Made by a program: the position numbers and the translations under genes
Shown here: positions 1-5,834 of the stretch, piece after piece
How positions within the stretch are numbered: position 1 is the stretch's first letter
How the letters are laid out: every line of letters starts with the position of its first letter
Notes under the pieces: model-generated
The model's database searches: none
The model's input: only the letters and a program-made list of their open reading frames with translations
Told to the model about the DNA's origin: nothing
Assembly: GCA_003555415.1 (NCBI GenBank)
Contig: PWHX01000055.1
Span: 1-8,417, forward strand
Origin: Syntrophomonadaceae bacterium
GTDB lineage: Bacteria > Bacillota > Dethiobacteria > SKNC01
Reading direction: 5' to 3'
DNA length: 8,417 bases

Positions 1-663
1 AAGAAAATAGAAAAGCTGCAGAAACAAATAGATGATTTAGAAAAAGAATTGAATTTACAATCTCAAGAACTATCAGAAATAAGGAAAAAAGAAGCGGTTA
101 TTTTAGAAAAGAATATTTCTGATATCTTAAAGGAGTTAGAAATGCCTGAATCTCATTTCAGCGTAGACTTTAAAACTAAAGATAATTATACTGCTAATGG
201 GATTGATGAGGTTGAATATTTATTCTCAGCTAATCCGGGAGAACCTCTTAAACCTCTTTCTAAAATAGCTTCAGGGGGAGAAATGTCAAGAATTATGTTG
301 GCTTTAAGATCGGTTTTAGCCCAGGCAGATGAAATTCCTACTATAATATTTGATGAGGTAGACGTGGGAATTGGTGGCACTGCTCTGCAAGCAGTAGGGG
401 AAAAGCTTTTTCTTGTAGCCCTACATCGGCAGGTTATCTGCGTTACCCATTCACCTCAAATAGCCAGTATGGCTGACAGCCATTATGCAATATCCAAAAA
501 TGTTAAGGAAGGAAGAACATATACTGGCGTTAAAAAGTTATCAGAAGAAGAAAGAAAAATGGAAATAGCTAGAATGGTTAGCGGTTCTAAAACAACAGAG
601 CTTACTATGAAACATGCTGAAGAAATGATTCAAAAAGCCGGTGACTACAAGCAAAAAAGATAA
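1..663 (+). CDS. recN: DNA repair protein RecN, C-terminal part (5' truncated by window edge)
   Basis: RecN is an SMC-like ATPase that acts early in double-strand break repair. The reading frame is open from base 1, so the gene begins outside the window; about 220 C-terminal residues remain of a family usually near 560. Numbering from the first codon, residues 1-45 are charged and look like the end of the coiled coil. The ABC signature SGGEMSR is at 91-97, Walker B with catalytic glutamate (TIIFDEVDVG) at 114-123, and the switch histidine (VTHSPQ) at 148-153. These make up the C-terminal half of the split ATPase head. A TTG at 49 is only an internal codon. A terminator follows the stop, so recN ends its transcription unit. 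RecN directly upstream of spoIVB and spo0A is a common Firmicute arrangement and supports the call. Confidence 0.96.
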   Translation, partial: KKIEKLQKQIDDLEKELNLQSQELSEIRKKEAVILEKNISDILKELEMPESHFSVDFKTKDNYTANGIDEVEYLFSANPGEPLKPLSKIASGGEMSRIMLALRSVLAQADEIPTIIFDEVDVGIGGTALQAVGEKLFLVALHRQVICVTHSPQIASMADSHYAISKNVKEGRTYTGVKKLSEEERKMEIARMVSGSKTTELTMKHAEEMIQKAGDYKQKR

Positions 664-693
664 AAGAGTAAAAATAAAAAATAATAAATTAAC

Positions 694-726
694 AAAAGAT
701 GGCAATATTGTCATCTTTTTATTGTT
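694..726 (+). terminator. Rho-independent terminator after recN
   Basis: AAAAGATG at 694-701 pairs perfectly with CATCTTTT at 712-719. The enclosed bases add a G-U pair and CAA/TTG pairs, giving a long hairpin with a very small loop. A T-rich tail (TTTTTATTGTTTT) follows immediately. It sits 30 bp after the recN stop codon. Confidence 0.8.
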
Positions 727-745
727 TTCAGTGCCAGATATAACA

Positions 746-797
746 TTGCTTATTATGTAAACTAGTTCGTATAAAAAAATTATTTCAGGTTAACTTA
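746..797 (+). promoter_or_regulatory. Candidate promoter region for spoIVB (sigma factor uncertain)
   Basis: Two overlapping readings are possible. A forespore-type (sigma-F/G) promoter would use GTATA at 769-773, a 15-bp gap and a GG-containing -10 (GGTTAACTTA) at 788-797, with several mismatches to the sigma-F consensus. A sigma-A type would use TTGCTT at 746-751, an 18-bp spacer and TATAAA at 770-775. In Bacillus subtilis spoIVB is made in the forespore under sigma-F/sigma-G, which favours the first reading. Neither match is strong. Confidence 0.3.
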
Positions 798-822
798 AGG
801 TTACTGAAATTAAATCGATTAC

Positions 823-867
823 GGAGGTGATTTTTTAATAACTTTAGCTAAGGAGTGTGAATTTTAG
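823..867 (+). other. Strong orphan Shine-Dalgarno with possible nine-codon ATA-start leader ORF
   Basis: GGAGGTGA at 823-830 is a near-perfect ribosome binding site with no ATG, GTG or TTG at useful distance. An ATA at 838-840, seven bases downstream, opens a frame of nine codons (ATA ACT TTA GCT AAG GAG TGT GAA TTT). Its TAG stop at 865-867 overlaps the GTG start of spoIVB by one base. The geometry resembles a translationally coupled leader. ATA initiation is rare, so this is a hypothesis; the site could instead be a ribosome standby site or a relic. Confidence 0.25.
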
Positions 868-2168
868 TGAAATATTCAAGGATTTGTTTTAAAATCCTTA
901 TAATCTGTTTAATTATATCATTATCAATACCTTTATTATTTTGGTATAACTATTCACAAAATCTTCAAATTATACAGGGAAAAGAACGTTATGTAAACTT
1001 GCCTTTTCCCTTTGAAGCTGAAATAAGCTGTGACCGAAAAGATGTTCTTAAAATTAATGGAAGTTTAATTGATAAGGACAGCAGAACTGTAAGTTTAAGA
1101 AATCCATTAGCAATGAAGGCTACAAGCTTAGGAGAAGTCAACCTGGATGTTAAATTATTCGGTATAATTCCAGTCAAACAGCTTACCGTTAATGTCCTTC
1201 CAGAAAAGGAGTTGTATCCCGGCGGCCAGTCCGTAGGTATAAAATTAACGTCTGATGGTGTTATGGTTGTTGGCTATAATGAAGTAGAAGGAACCTATCC
1301 AGCTAAAGAAGGCGGTATTAAAAAGGGAGATTCCATTGTAGCTATTAATAATACAAAAGTAGACGGCGTAGATGAGGCCGCTGATCTAATTAATAAGAAA
1401 GGCAGCAGTGGAAAGCCTATAGAGTTCAAAGTAAAAAGAGATGAAAAAATTATTGAACAAAAAGTAAGTCCCAATTACTGTTCTGAAACTAATAGTTATC
1501 GCATCGGATTATTCATTAGAGATACCGCTGCTGGTGTAGGAACTTTAACTTTCATTGATCCTTCTACTAATAAATATGGAGCTTTAGGCCATGTAATAGT
1601 TGATATAGATACAAATAAGCCAATCGATATAAGTCAGGGAGAAATCGTTAAAGCCAGTATAGTTGGTATTAAAGAGGCTCAACGGGGACATCCGGGAGAA
1701 AAAACAGGAGTTTTCATTGAGCAAAAAGATATAATAGGAACTATTGCAAAAAATACAGAATTAGGAATATTCGGCAGCCTGGAAAAAATGGATAATAAAA
1801 ACCATCATTATGTTGAACCTATTCCCATAGGCTTGAGTAATGAAGTCGAAACAGGTACGGCAGAAATTTTAACGGTGCTAAAAGGTGATAAAATAGAAAA
1901 ATTTAATATCGAAATACAAAGAATAGTCAATAAAACTTCACCAACCAACAAAGGTTTTATAATAAAAATAACAGACGAAAAATTATTATCAGAAACAGGC
2001 GGTATTATACAAGGGATGAGTGGAAGTCCTATAATTCAAAATGGTAAGATCGTTGGTGCTGTAACCCACGTTTTTGTTAATGATCCTGCCAAAGGTTATG
2101 GTATTTTCATAGAATGGATGTTTCTAGAATCAGAAATTTTAGATACACAACTCAACAATCAATCTTAA
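867..2168 (+). CDS. spoIVB: SpoIVB, sporulation signalling serine protease (S55)
   Basis: SpoIVB is made in the forespore, crosses into the intermembrane space and starts the signal that leads to pro-sigma-K processing in the mother cell. The 433-residue product is close to the usual length. Residues about 9-27 form one N-terminal membrane anchor. About 115-205 form a PDZ domain, with the GG-x-KKGD-x-I turn near 149-157. The remainder is the S55 peptidase domain. The expected catalytic residues are visible: His242 in GALGHV, Asp370 in KITDEKLL and Ser385 in QGMSGSPI. Their spacing (128 and 15 residues) matches the Bacillus subtilis His236/Asp363/Ser378 triad as I remember it. The start is GTG at 867, preceded by AAGGAG at 850-855. 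A terminator follows. Nothing suggests loss of function. Confidence 0.96.
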   Translation: MKYSRICFKILIICLIISLSIPLLFWYNYSQNLQIIQGKERYVNLPFPFEAEISCDRKDVLKINGSLIDKDSRTVSLRNPLAMKATSLGEVNLDVKLFGIIPVKQLTVNVLPEKELYPGGQSVGIKLTSDGVMVVGYNEVEGTYPAKEGGIKKGDSIVAINNTKVDGVDEAADLINKKGSSGKPIEFKVKRDEKIIEQKVSPNYCSETNSYRIGLFIRDTAAGVGTLTFIDPSTNKYGALGHVIVDIDTNKPIDISQGEIVKASIVGIKEAQRGHPGEKTGVFIEQKDIIGTIAKNTELGIFGSLEKMDNKNHHYVEPIPIGLSNEVETGTAEILTVLKGDKIEKFNIEIQRIVNKTSPTNKGFIIKITDEKLLSETGGIIQGMSGSPIIQNGKIVGAVTHVFVNDPAKGYGIFIEWMFLESEILDTQLNNQS

Positions 2169-2181
2169 AACCTAACATTTT

Positions 2182-2217
2182 AAATTATAAAATAATTACA
2201 ATTTTATAATTTTTTTT
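2182..2217 (+). terminator. All-A/T hairpin terminator after spoIVB
   Basis: A perfect 12-bp inverted repeat, AAATTATAAAAT (2182-2193) and ATTTTATAATTT (2201-2212), encloses a 7-base loop and runs into eight T residues (2210-2217). The stem has no G or C, so its strength as a terminator is uncertain, but its position just after the spoIVB stop codon fits. Confidence 0.65.
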
Positions 2218-2227
2218 ATTAAATTAT

Positions 2228-2257
2228 AAAGGTATTTAATTCCAAAATGTCGAATAA
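2228..2257 (+). promoter_or_regulatory. Sigma-H-type promoter of spo0A
   Basis: AAAGGTATT at 2228-2236 matches the sigma-H -35 pattern RnAGGAwWW with one mismatch (T for A). GTCGAATAA at 2249-2257 matches the -10 pattern RnnGAATww fully. The spacer is 12 bp, within the 11-12 bp expected. Sigma-H drives the sporulation-phase promoter of spo0A in Bacillus subtilis. Transcription would start about 25-30 bp before the spo0A TTG. Confidence 0.7.
2248..2254 (+). promoter_or_regulatory. 0A box (Spo0A binding site) over the spo0A -10 element
   Basis: TGTCGAA is an exact match to the Spo0A~P recognition core TGNCGAA. It overlaps the sigma-H -10 element, which suggests autoregulation, most simply repression by steric occlusion. 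I see no second 0A box in this intergenic region. Confidence 0.7.
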
Positions 2258-2276
2258 TTATTATAAATAATAAAAA

Positions 2277-2283
2277 AAGGAGG
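2277..2283 (+). promoter_or_regulatory. Ribosome binding site fixing the spo0A TTG start
   Basis: AAGGAGG ends 7 bases before TTG at 2291. This supports the TTG initiator and yields a protein whose first residues, MRVLIADD, align with the start of the receiver domain. Confidence 0.85.
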
Positions 2284-2290
2284 TTCCAGT

Positions 2291-3106
2291 TTGAGAGTAT
2301 TAATTGCTGATGATAACCGAGAATTTAATGAGTTATTGTCTAATTTTTTAGAAGAACAACCGGATATAGAGGTGGTTGGGCGAGCGTATAACGGAAAAGA
2401 AGCTTTAGAAAAGGCAGTAGAAACTGAGCCTGATGTATTATTACTTGACATCATAATGCCTTATTTAGATGGTCTGGGAGTTCTTGAGCAATTGCCAGAT
2501 CTTGATATAGAGCAAAAACCTAAAATTATAATGCTAACTGCATTTGGTCATGAAAACATTACTCATAGGGCTGTTGAATTAGGTGCCACTTACTACATTT
2601 TAAAGCCTTTTAACATGGAGTTGTTAAGTGAAAGAATAAGACAGTTAAGCAATTACAGTGATGGCAGTAGTGATAGCGGTACAAGCAGTAGCACAAGTAG
2701 CAGCAGTATTGATAAAAGTCAGTACGTTCAAAAAAGTACAACCATTAATTCTAATAATTTAGAAACTGAAATAACTAATATAATTCATGAAATAGGTATA
2801 CCTGCTCATATAAAAGGATATTTATACCTAAGAGAAGCCATTATGATGGTAATACAGGAGATTGAAATACTTGGAGCAATAACTAAAGTATTGTATCCCC
2901 GCATTGCTGAAAAGTATAATACAACACCTAGTAGAGTTGAAAGAGCTATAAGGCACGCTATAGAAGTTGCATGGGCTCGAAATAATGTAGACACTATTAA
3001 GAAATTTTTTGGTTATACTATCAATACGGAAAGAGGGAAACCTACAAATTCTGAATTTATTGCTTTAGTCGCTGATAAGTTAAGACTTAGAACTAAGGTA
3101 AGTTAG
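2291..3106 (+). CDS. spo0A: Spo0A, master response regulator of sporulation
   Basis: Spo0A is the phosphorelay or kinase-activated transcription factor that commits the cell to sporulation. The 271-residue protein has an N-terminal receiver domain (about 1-120) with the acidic pair Asp7/Asp8, phospho-acceptor Asp53, Thr83 and Lys105 all present. The C-terminal sigma-70-interacting and DNA-binding domain (about 157-271) contains the characteristic run around residues 214-228, with SRVERAIRHA as recognition helix, and ends in VADKLRLRTKVS. Between the domains is an unusual serine-rich linker (123-143), with 12 Ser among 21 residues. It starts at TTG with a strong Shine-Dalgarno. The upstream sigma-H-type promoter with a 0A box and the downstream terminator make it a likely monocistronic, autoregulated gene. 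Identification is essentially certain. Confidence 0.98.
   Translation: MRVLIADDNREFNELLSNFLEEQPDIEVVGRAYNGKEALEKAVETEPDVLLLDIIMPYLDGLGVLEQLPDLDIEQKPKIIMLTAFGHENITHRAVELGATYYILKPFNMELLSERIRQLSNYSDGSSDSGTSSSTSSSSIDKSQYVQKSTTINSNNLETEITNIIHEIGIPAHIKGYLYLREAIMMVIQEIEILGAITKVLYPRIAEKYNTTPSRVERAIRHAIEVAWARNNVDTIKKFFGYTINTERGKPTNSEFIALVADKLRLRTKVS
2657..2719 (+). repeat. Serine-codon low-complexity tract in the spo0A linker
   Basis: A run rich in AGT and AGC triplets encodes the serine/threonine/glycine/aspartate linker of Spo0A, residues 123-143. Repeated AGY codons are prone to replication slippage, so the length may vary between related strains. Confidence 0.7.
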
Positions 3107-3155
3107 CTAAACAATAAACTTTTAAAAATGAATTAATTTTATAATCTTTTTGAAA

Positions 3156-3195
3156 AAGATATGTGTAAAAGCATATCTTCTTTTATTTTGTTTTA
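3156..3195 (+). terminator. Rho-independent terminator after spo0A
   Basis: AAGATATG (3156-3163) pairs perfectly with CATATCTT (3172-3179) around an 8-base loop. The T-rich stretch CTTTTATTTTGTTTT follows. It lies about 50 bp after the spo0A stop and separates spo0A from the steA operon. Confidence 0.8.
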
Positions 3196-3245
3196 GATTT
3201 AAAAAAATAACACATAATAAATAAAGGAAAAAATCATAATATAAC

Positions 3246-3260
3246 AGAGGTGCAAAAATT
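3246..3260 (+). promoter_or_regulatory. Ribosome binding site and ambiguous ATTG start of steA
   Basis: AGAGGTG at 3246-3252 is followed, five to six bases later, by ATTG. Reading ATT (3258) as start gives the frame that continues through SteA. Reading TTG (3259) gives a 16-codon frame that stops at TAA 3307-3309. This is the only good Shine-Dalgarno ahead of the conserved SteA N-terminus. Confidence 0.6.
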
Positions 3261-4412
3261 GTCAGAAGAAAAAAAAACAAAAACAATTTTCAAATTAAGG
3301 CAATTTTAAAAAAAGATAAAAAAACAAAAGATCTGGTTAAAAGAATTGATTCTGGTGAAATAGCTTTAATCGACCATAAAGATATCGATGAAGTTGCAGG
3401 GTATTCATTGGTCCAAAAAAAAGTTAAAGCTGTAATTAACTTCAGTTCATCTATTAGCGGTAAATATCCAAACTTAGGACCAAAAATTCTTGTAGATTCT
3501 GGAATACCTTTAATAGATGAGGCAAATGAAGATATGTGGGAGAAGGCCCAGGAGGGTGATGAAATAGAAATATATGGATGCAATATTTACAAGGGCCAAG
3601 AGAAAATCGGCTCTGGAGAAATACTTGATATAAATAAAATAAATGAAAAAATTGATTCTACCTACAAAAACTTAGATGAAGAACTGGATAAATTTGTGCA
3701 AAACACCTTACATTATGCACAGAAAGAAAAAGGGCTAATTACAGGGAAGGTGAAAATTCCTGAGATTGACACTTCTATAAAGGGAAGGCATGTTTTAGTA
3801 GTTGTAAGGGGACAAAAATACAAAGAAGATTTAAAAACAATTATTTCTTATATAAAAGAAGTTAAGCCGGTAATAATTAGTGTTGACGGGGGAGCAGATG
3901 CTATAACAGAATTTGGCTTTAAGCCGGATCTTATTATAGGGGATATGGACAGTGTAAGTGACGAAGCTTTAAAAAGTGAAGCAGAATTAATAGTTCATGC
4001 TTATCCTGATGGAAGAGCACCGGGACTAGAAAGGATAAAATATCTGGGGTTGTCTTCTAAATTGTTCTCAGCACCAGGAACTAGTGAAGACATTGCTATG
4101 TTGTTGGCCTTTGAGAAAGGTGCAAATCTGATAGTAGCTTTAGGAACCCATTCTAACATGATAGACTTTCTAGAAAAAGGCAGAAAAGGGATGGCCAGTA
4201 CTTTCCTGGTCAGATTAAAAGTAGGTACCAGGTTAGTAGATGCCAGGGGAGTTAGCCAGTTGTACCAAGGAAAATTAAAAAAATCCTTACTGGTTAGCTT
4301 GATAATAGCAGCACTTATCCCGATGATTGTTCTAATTCTTTTTTCTCCCACTATTCAGCATATATTACATTTATTATTCTTAAAACTTAGATTTGGACTG
4401 GGCGGTGGATAA
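3258..4412 (+). CDS. steA: SteA-like division protein with thiamin pyrophosphokinase-like fold and C-terminal membrane anchor (start anomalous)
   Basis: SteA was described with SteB in Corynebacterium as a protein affecting septation; its role in Firmicutes is inferred. Numbering from ATT 3258 (384 residues), the N-terminal domain includes GEIALIDHKDIDEVAG near 33-48 and SISGKYPNLGP at 65-75. A pyrophosphokinase-like core carries DGGAD at 210-214 and GDMDS at 228-232. Near the end is VDARGVSQLY, then a transmembrane segment at about 343-362 and a GLGGG tail. The first conventional start in this frame is TTG 3408, which has no clear Shine-Dalgarno and would delete about 50 residues that look conserved. 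The frame is open back to 3240. Initiation must therefore use ATT 3258, or a frameshift in the nine-A run 3269-3277 after TTG 3259, or the sequence has a one-base error. The stop lies 2 bp before steB. Confidence 0.85.
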   Translation: MVRRKKNKNNFQIKAILKKDKKTKDLVKRIDSGEIALIDHKDIDEVAGYSLVQKKVKAVINFSSSISGKYPNLGPKILVDSGIPLIDEANEDMWEKAQEGDEIEIYGCNIYKGQEKIGSGEILDINKINEKIDSTYKNLDEELDKFVQNTLHYAQKEKGLITGKVKIPEIDTSIKGRHVLVVVRGQKYKEDLKTIISYIKEVKPVIISVDGGADAITEFGFKPDLIIGDMDSVSDEALKSEAELIVHAYPDGRAPGLERIKYLGLSSKLFSAPGTSEDIAMLLAFEKGANLIVALGTHSNMIDFLEKGRKGMASTFLVRLKVGTRLVDARGVSQLYQGKLKKSLLVSLIIAALIPMIVLILFSPTIQHILHLLFLKLRFGLGGG

Positions 4413-4414
4413 CA

Positions 4415-5119
4415 ATGTACCATCGGCGAGATTTTATAATTACTATTATATCTATTTTTCTGGCCTTGGGAATCGGCATTTTAGTAGGAACAGCCTTGAG
4501 TGACAATATTATTGTTCAGCAGCAAAAAGAAGTAGTTGAGCAATTAGAGAAAGAGTTAATCAGGTATAACTCCCGTCAAACAATATTAAAAGAAGACAAA
4601 AAGGCCTTGGAAGATGAATTATCTATGTGGGCTGTTTTTCAAGATGATATTCTACCAGAACTTATAATAAGCCATCTAAAGGATAAAAATATTGCTTTAA
4701 TATATAGTAATTGCGAAATAAAAAATCTAGATGTATGGAATTTGTTAGAATCTGCTGGGGCTGATAAGTTTCGGATTTATGGTAATGCTCAAGGGGATAC
4801 TCCTGGAAATATTAAAATCCAGGAAGAAGCTTTTGATTTAAACAGTAAAAGTGAAAAAGAATTATTTTATGACTATATAATACAAAGCATGGGATATTAC
4901 GACCAGATTGTAGTATTTTCTGAAGACATTATTAATTCTAACCTTAAAGAATTATTATTGTCCAAATTTAAAAAAGCCAATTTAGATATTATTAGTGTTT
5001 ATTCTTCTTCTTTAGAAGAATGGGAAACTTATGATTATTTAGAGTCGGGCATAAAGACTGCCGATAAAATAGAAACTGTTTCCGGACAGTTAAACTTATT
5101 ACAGCTTCTAGGAAAATAA
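4415..5119 (+). CDS. steB: SteB / MctB-like single-pass membrane protein
   Basis: This is the usual partner of SteA; databases often label the family 'copper transporter' after mycobacterial MctB, but nothing here indicates metal transport. The 234-residue protein has a short basic N-terminus (MYHRRD), one transmembrane helix at about 7-28 with the family-like ALGIGILVGTAL stretch, then a predicted coiled coil at about 35-70 rich in Gln, Glu and Lys. The remaining soluble domain (about 80-234) would face the outside if the positive-inside rule holds. It is shorter than the roughly 300 residues I associate with the family, and I see no repeated Met, Cys or His metal-binding pattern. The ATG follows the steA stop by 2 bp, with a GGCGGTGG Shine-Dalgarno inside the end of steA, so the two are probably translationally coupled. 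Confidence 0.8.
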   Translation: MYHRRDFIITIISIFLALGIGILVGTALSDNIIVQQQKEVVEQLEKELIRYNSRQTILKEDKKALEDELSMWAVFQDDILPELIISHLKDKNIALIYSNCEIKNLDVWNLLESAGADKFRIYGNAQGDTPGNIKIQEEAFDLNSKSEKELFYDYIIQSMGYYDQIVVFSEDIINSNLKELLLSKFKKANLDIISVYSSSLEEWETYDYLESGIKTADKIETVSGQLNLLQLLGK

Positions 5120-5138
5120 CTTAAATTTATAAAAAAAC

Positions 5139-5143
5139 AGGAG
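5139..5143 (+). promoter_or_regulatory. Ribosome binding site of the GT2 gene
   Basis: AGGAG lies 7 bases before ATG 5151, in the 31-bp gap after steB. No terminator or promoter is apparent in that gap, so the operon continues. Confidence 0.7.
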
Positions 5144-5150
5144 TAATAAT

Positions 5151-5834
5151 ATGGTTAAAATATCTGCTGTTATGCCTGCGTATAATGAAGAAAAATATTT
5201 AGCAAAAACTATTGAATCCCTTAAGGAATTAGAGGAAGTTAAAGAGATAATAGTAGTTAACGATGGTTCTACTGACTTTACTCGAGGGATAGCCTTAGAT
5301 TGTGGGGCAAAACTGATTGACCTTAAAGAAAACCTAGGAAAGGGAGGCGCAGTTCAGGAGGGTTTAAAACATGCCGGTTTTGAAGTAATAGCCCTGGTAG
5401 ATGCTGACCTGGGTTATTCCGGCAGGGAAATTAAAAAATTGATTAAATTATTTTACGCTGAAAAACCAGATATGGTTATAGCTGGGTTTAAAGAGGAAAC
5501 TGCTGGGGGAGGTTTTGGATTGGCAAGGAAGACGGCCAGTTTATTAATCAAAATTATGACTGGCCATACAATACGTTCTCCCCTTTCAGGCCAAAGGATA
5601 ATAAAAAAAGAATTTTTAGAAAGAATGGGAGAACTCCCAGGGGGATTTGGTTTGGAATTTGGGTTAACCTTAAATGCTTTAAGAAAAGGTTTTAGCATAA
5701 AGGAAGTAGATACTGATATGACTCACCGGTTGCACGGTAAAAATTTTAAAGGATTTATGCATCGGGGCAGGCAGTTGATAGCCATTGCAAAAACATTTAT
5801 TAATATACTAAGGAGAGAGAAGAGGGTCACTTAA
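5151..5834 (+). CDS. Family 2 glycosyltransferase (DPM1/polyprenyl-phosphate type)
   Basis: This is a 227-residue GT-A fold glycosyltransferase that probably transfers a sugar from a nucleotide donor. Visible signatures are VMPAYNEE (7-14), the nucleotide-binding IVVNDGSTD (34-42), NLGKGGA (61-67) and the metal-binding VDADLG (83-88). A later region GQRIIKKEFLERMG and the acidic GFGLEFGLTL segment (about 166-175) fit acceptor and catalytic parts of GT2 enzymes. There is no transmembrane helix, so it is likely cytoplasmic or peripheral. The overall form resembles dolichol/polyprenyl-phosphate sugar synthases, and a lipid acceptor would fit the adjacent MraY-like membrane protein. Donor and acceptor cannot be told from sequence. 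It ends directly against the next gene with no spacer. Confidence 0.85.
   Translation: MVKISAVMPAYNEEKYLAKTIESLKELEEVKEIIVVNDGSTDFTRGIALDCGAKLIDLKENLGKGGAVQEGLKHAGFEVIALVDADLGYSGREIKKLIKLFYAEKPDMVIAGFKEETAGGGFGLARKTASLLIKIMTGHTIRSPLSGQRIIKKEFLERMGELPGGFGLEFGLTLNALRKGFSIKEVDTDMTHRLHGKNFKGFMHRGRQLIAIAKTFINILRREKRVT

Noticed and set aside
3188..3240. Sigma-A promoter for the steA operon (TTGTTT 3188-3193 with CATAAT 3213-3218, or CATAAT 3235-3240)
   Set aside because: The first pairing has a 19-bp spacer and a weak -35, and the second has no good -35. A promoter is expected here after the spo0A terminator, but I cannot place it.
4001..4351. 116-codon minus-strand frame opposite steA
   Set aside because: It is a shadow of the strongly supported steA frame, with no family resemblance.
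3408..4412. Taking TTG 3408 as the steA start
   Set aside because: It lacks a clear Shine-Dalgarno and would remove about 50 upstream residues that read as the normal SteA N-terminus.
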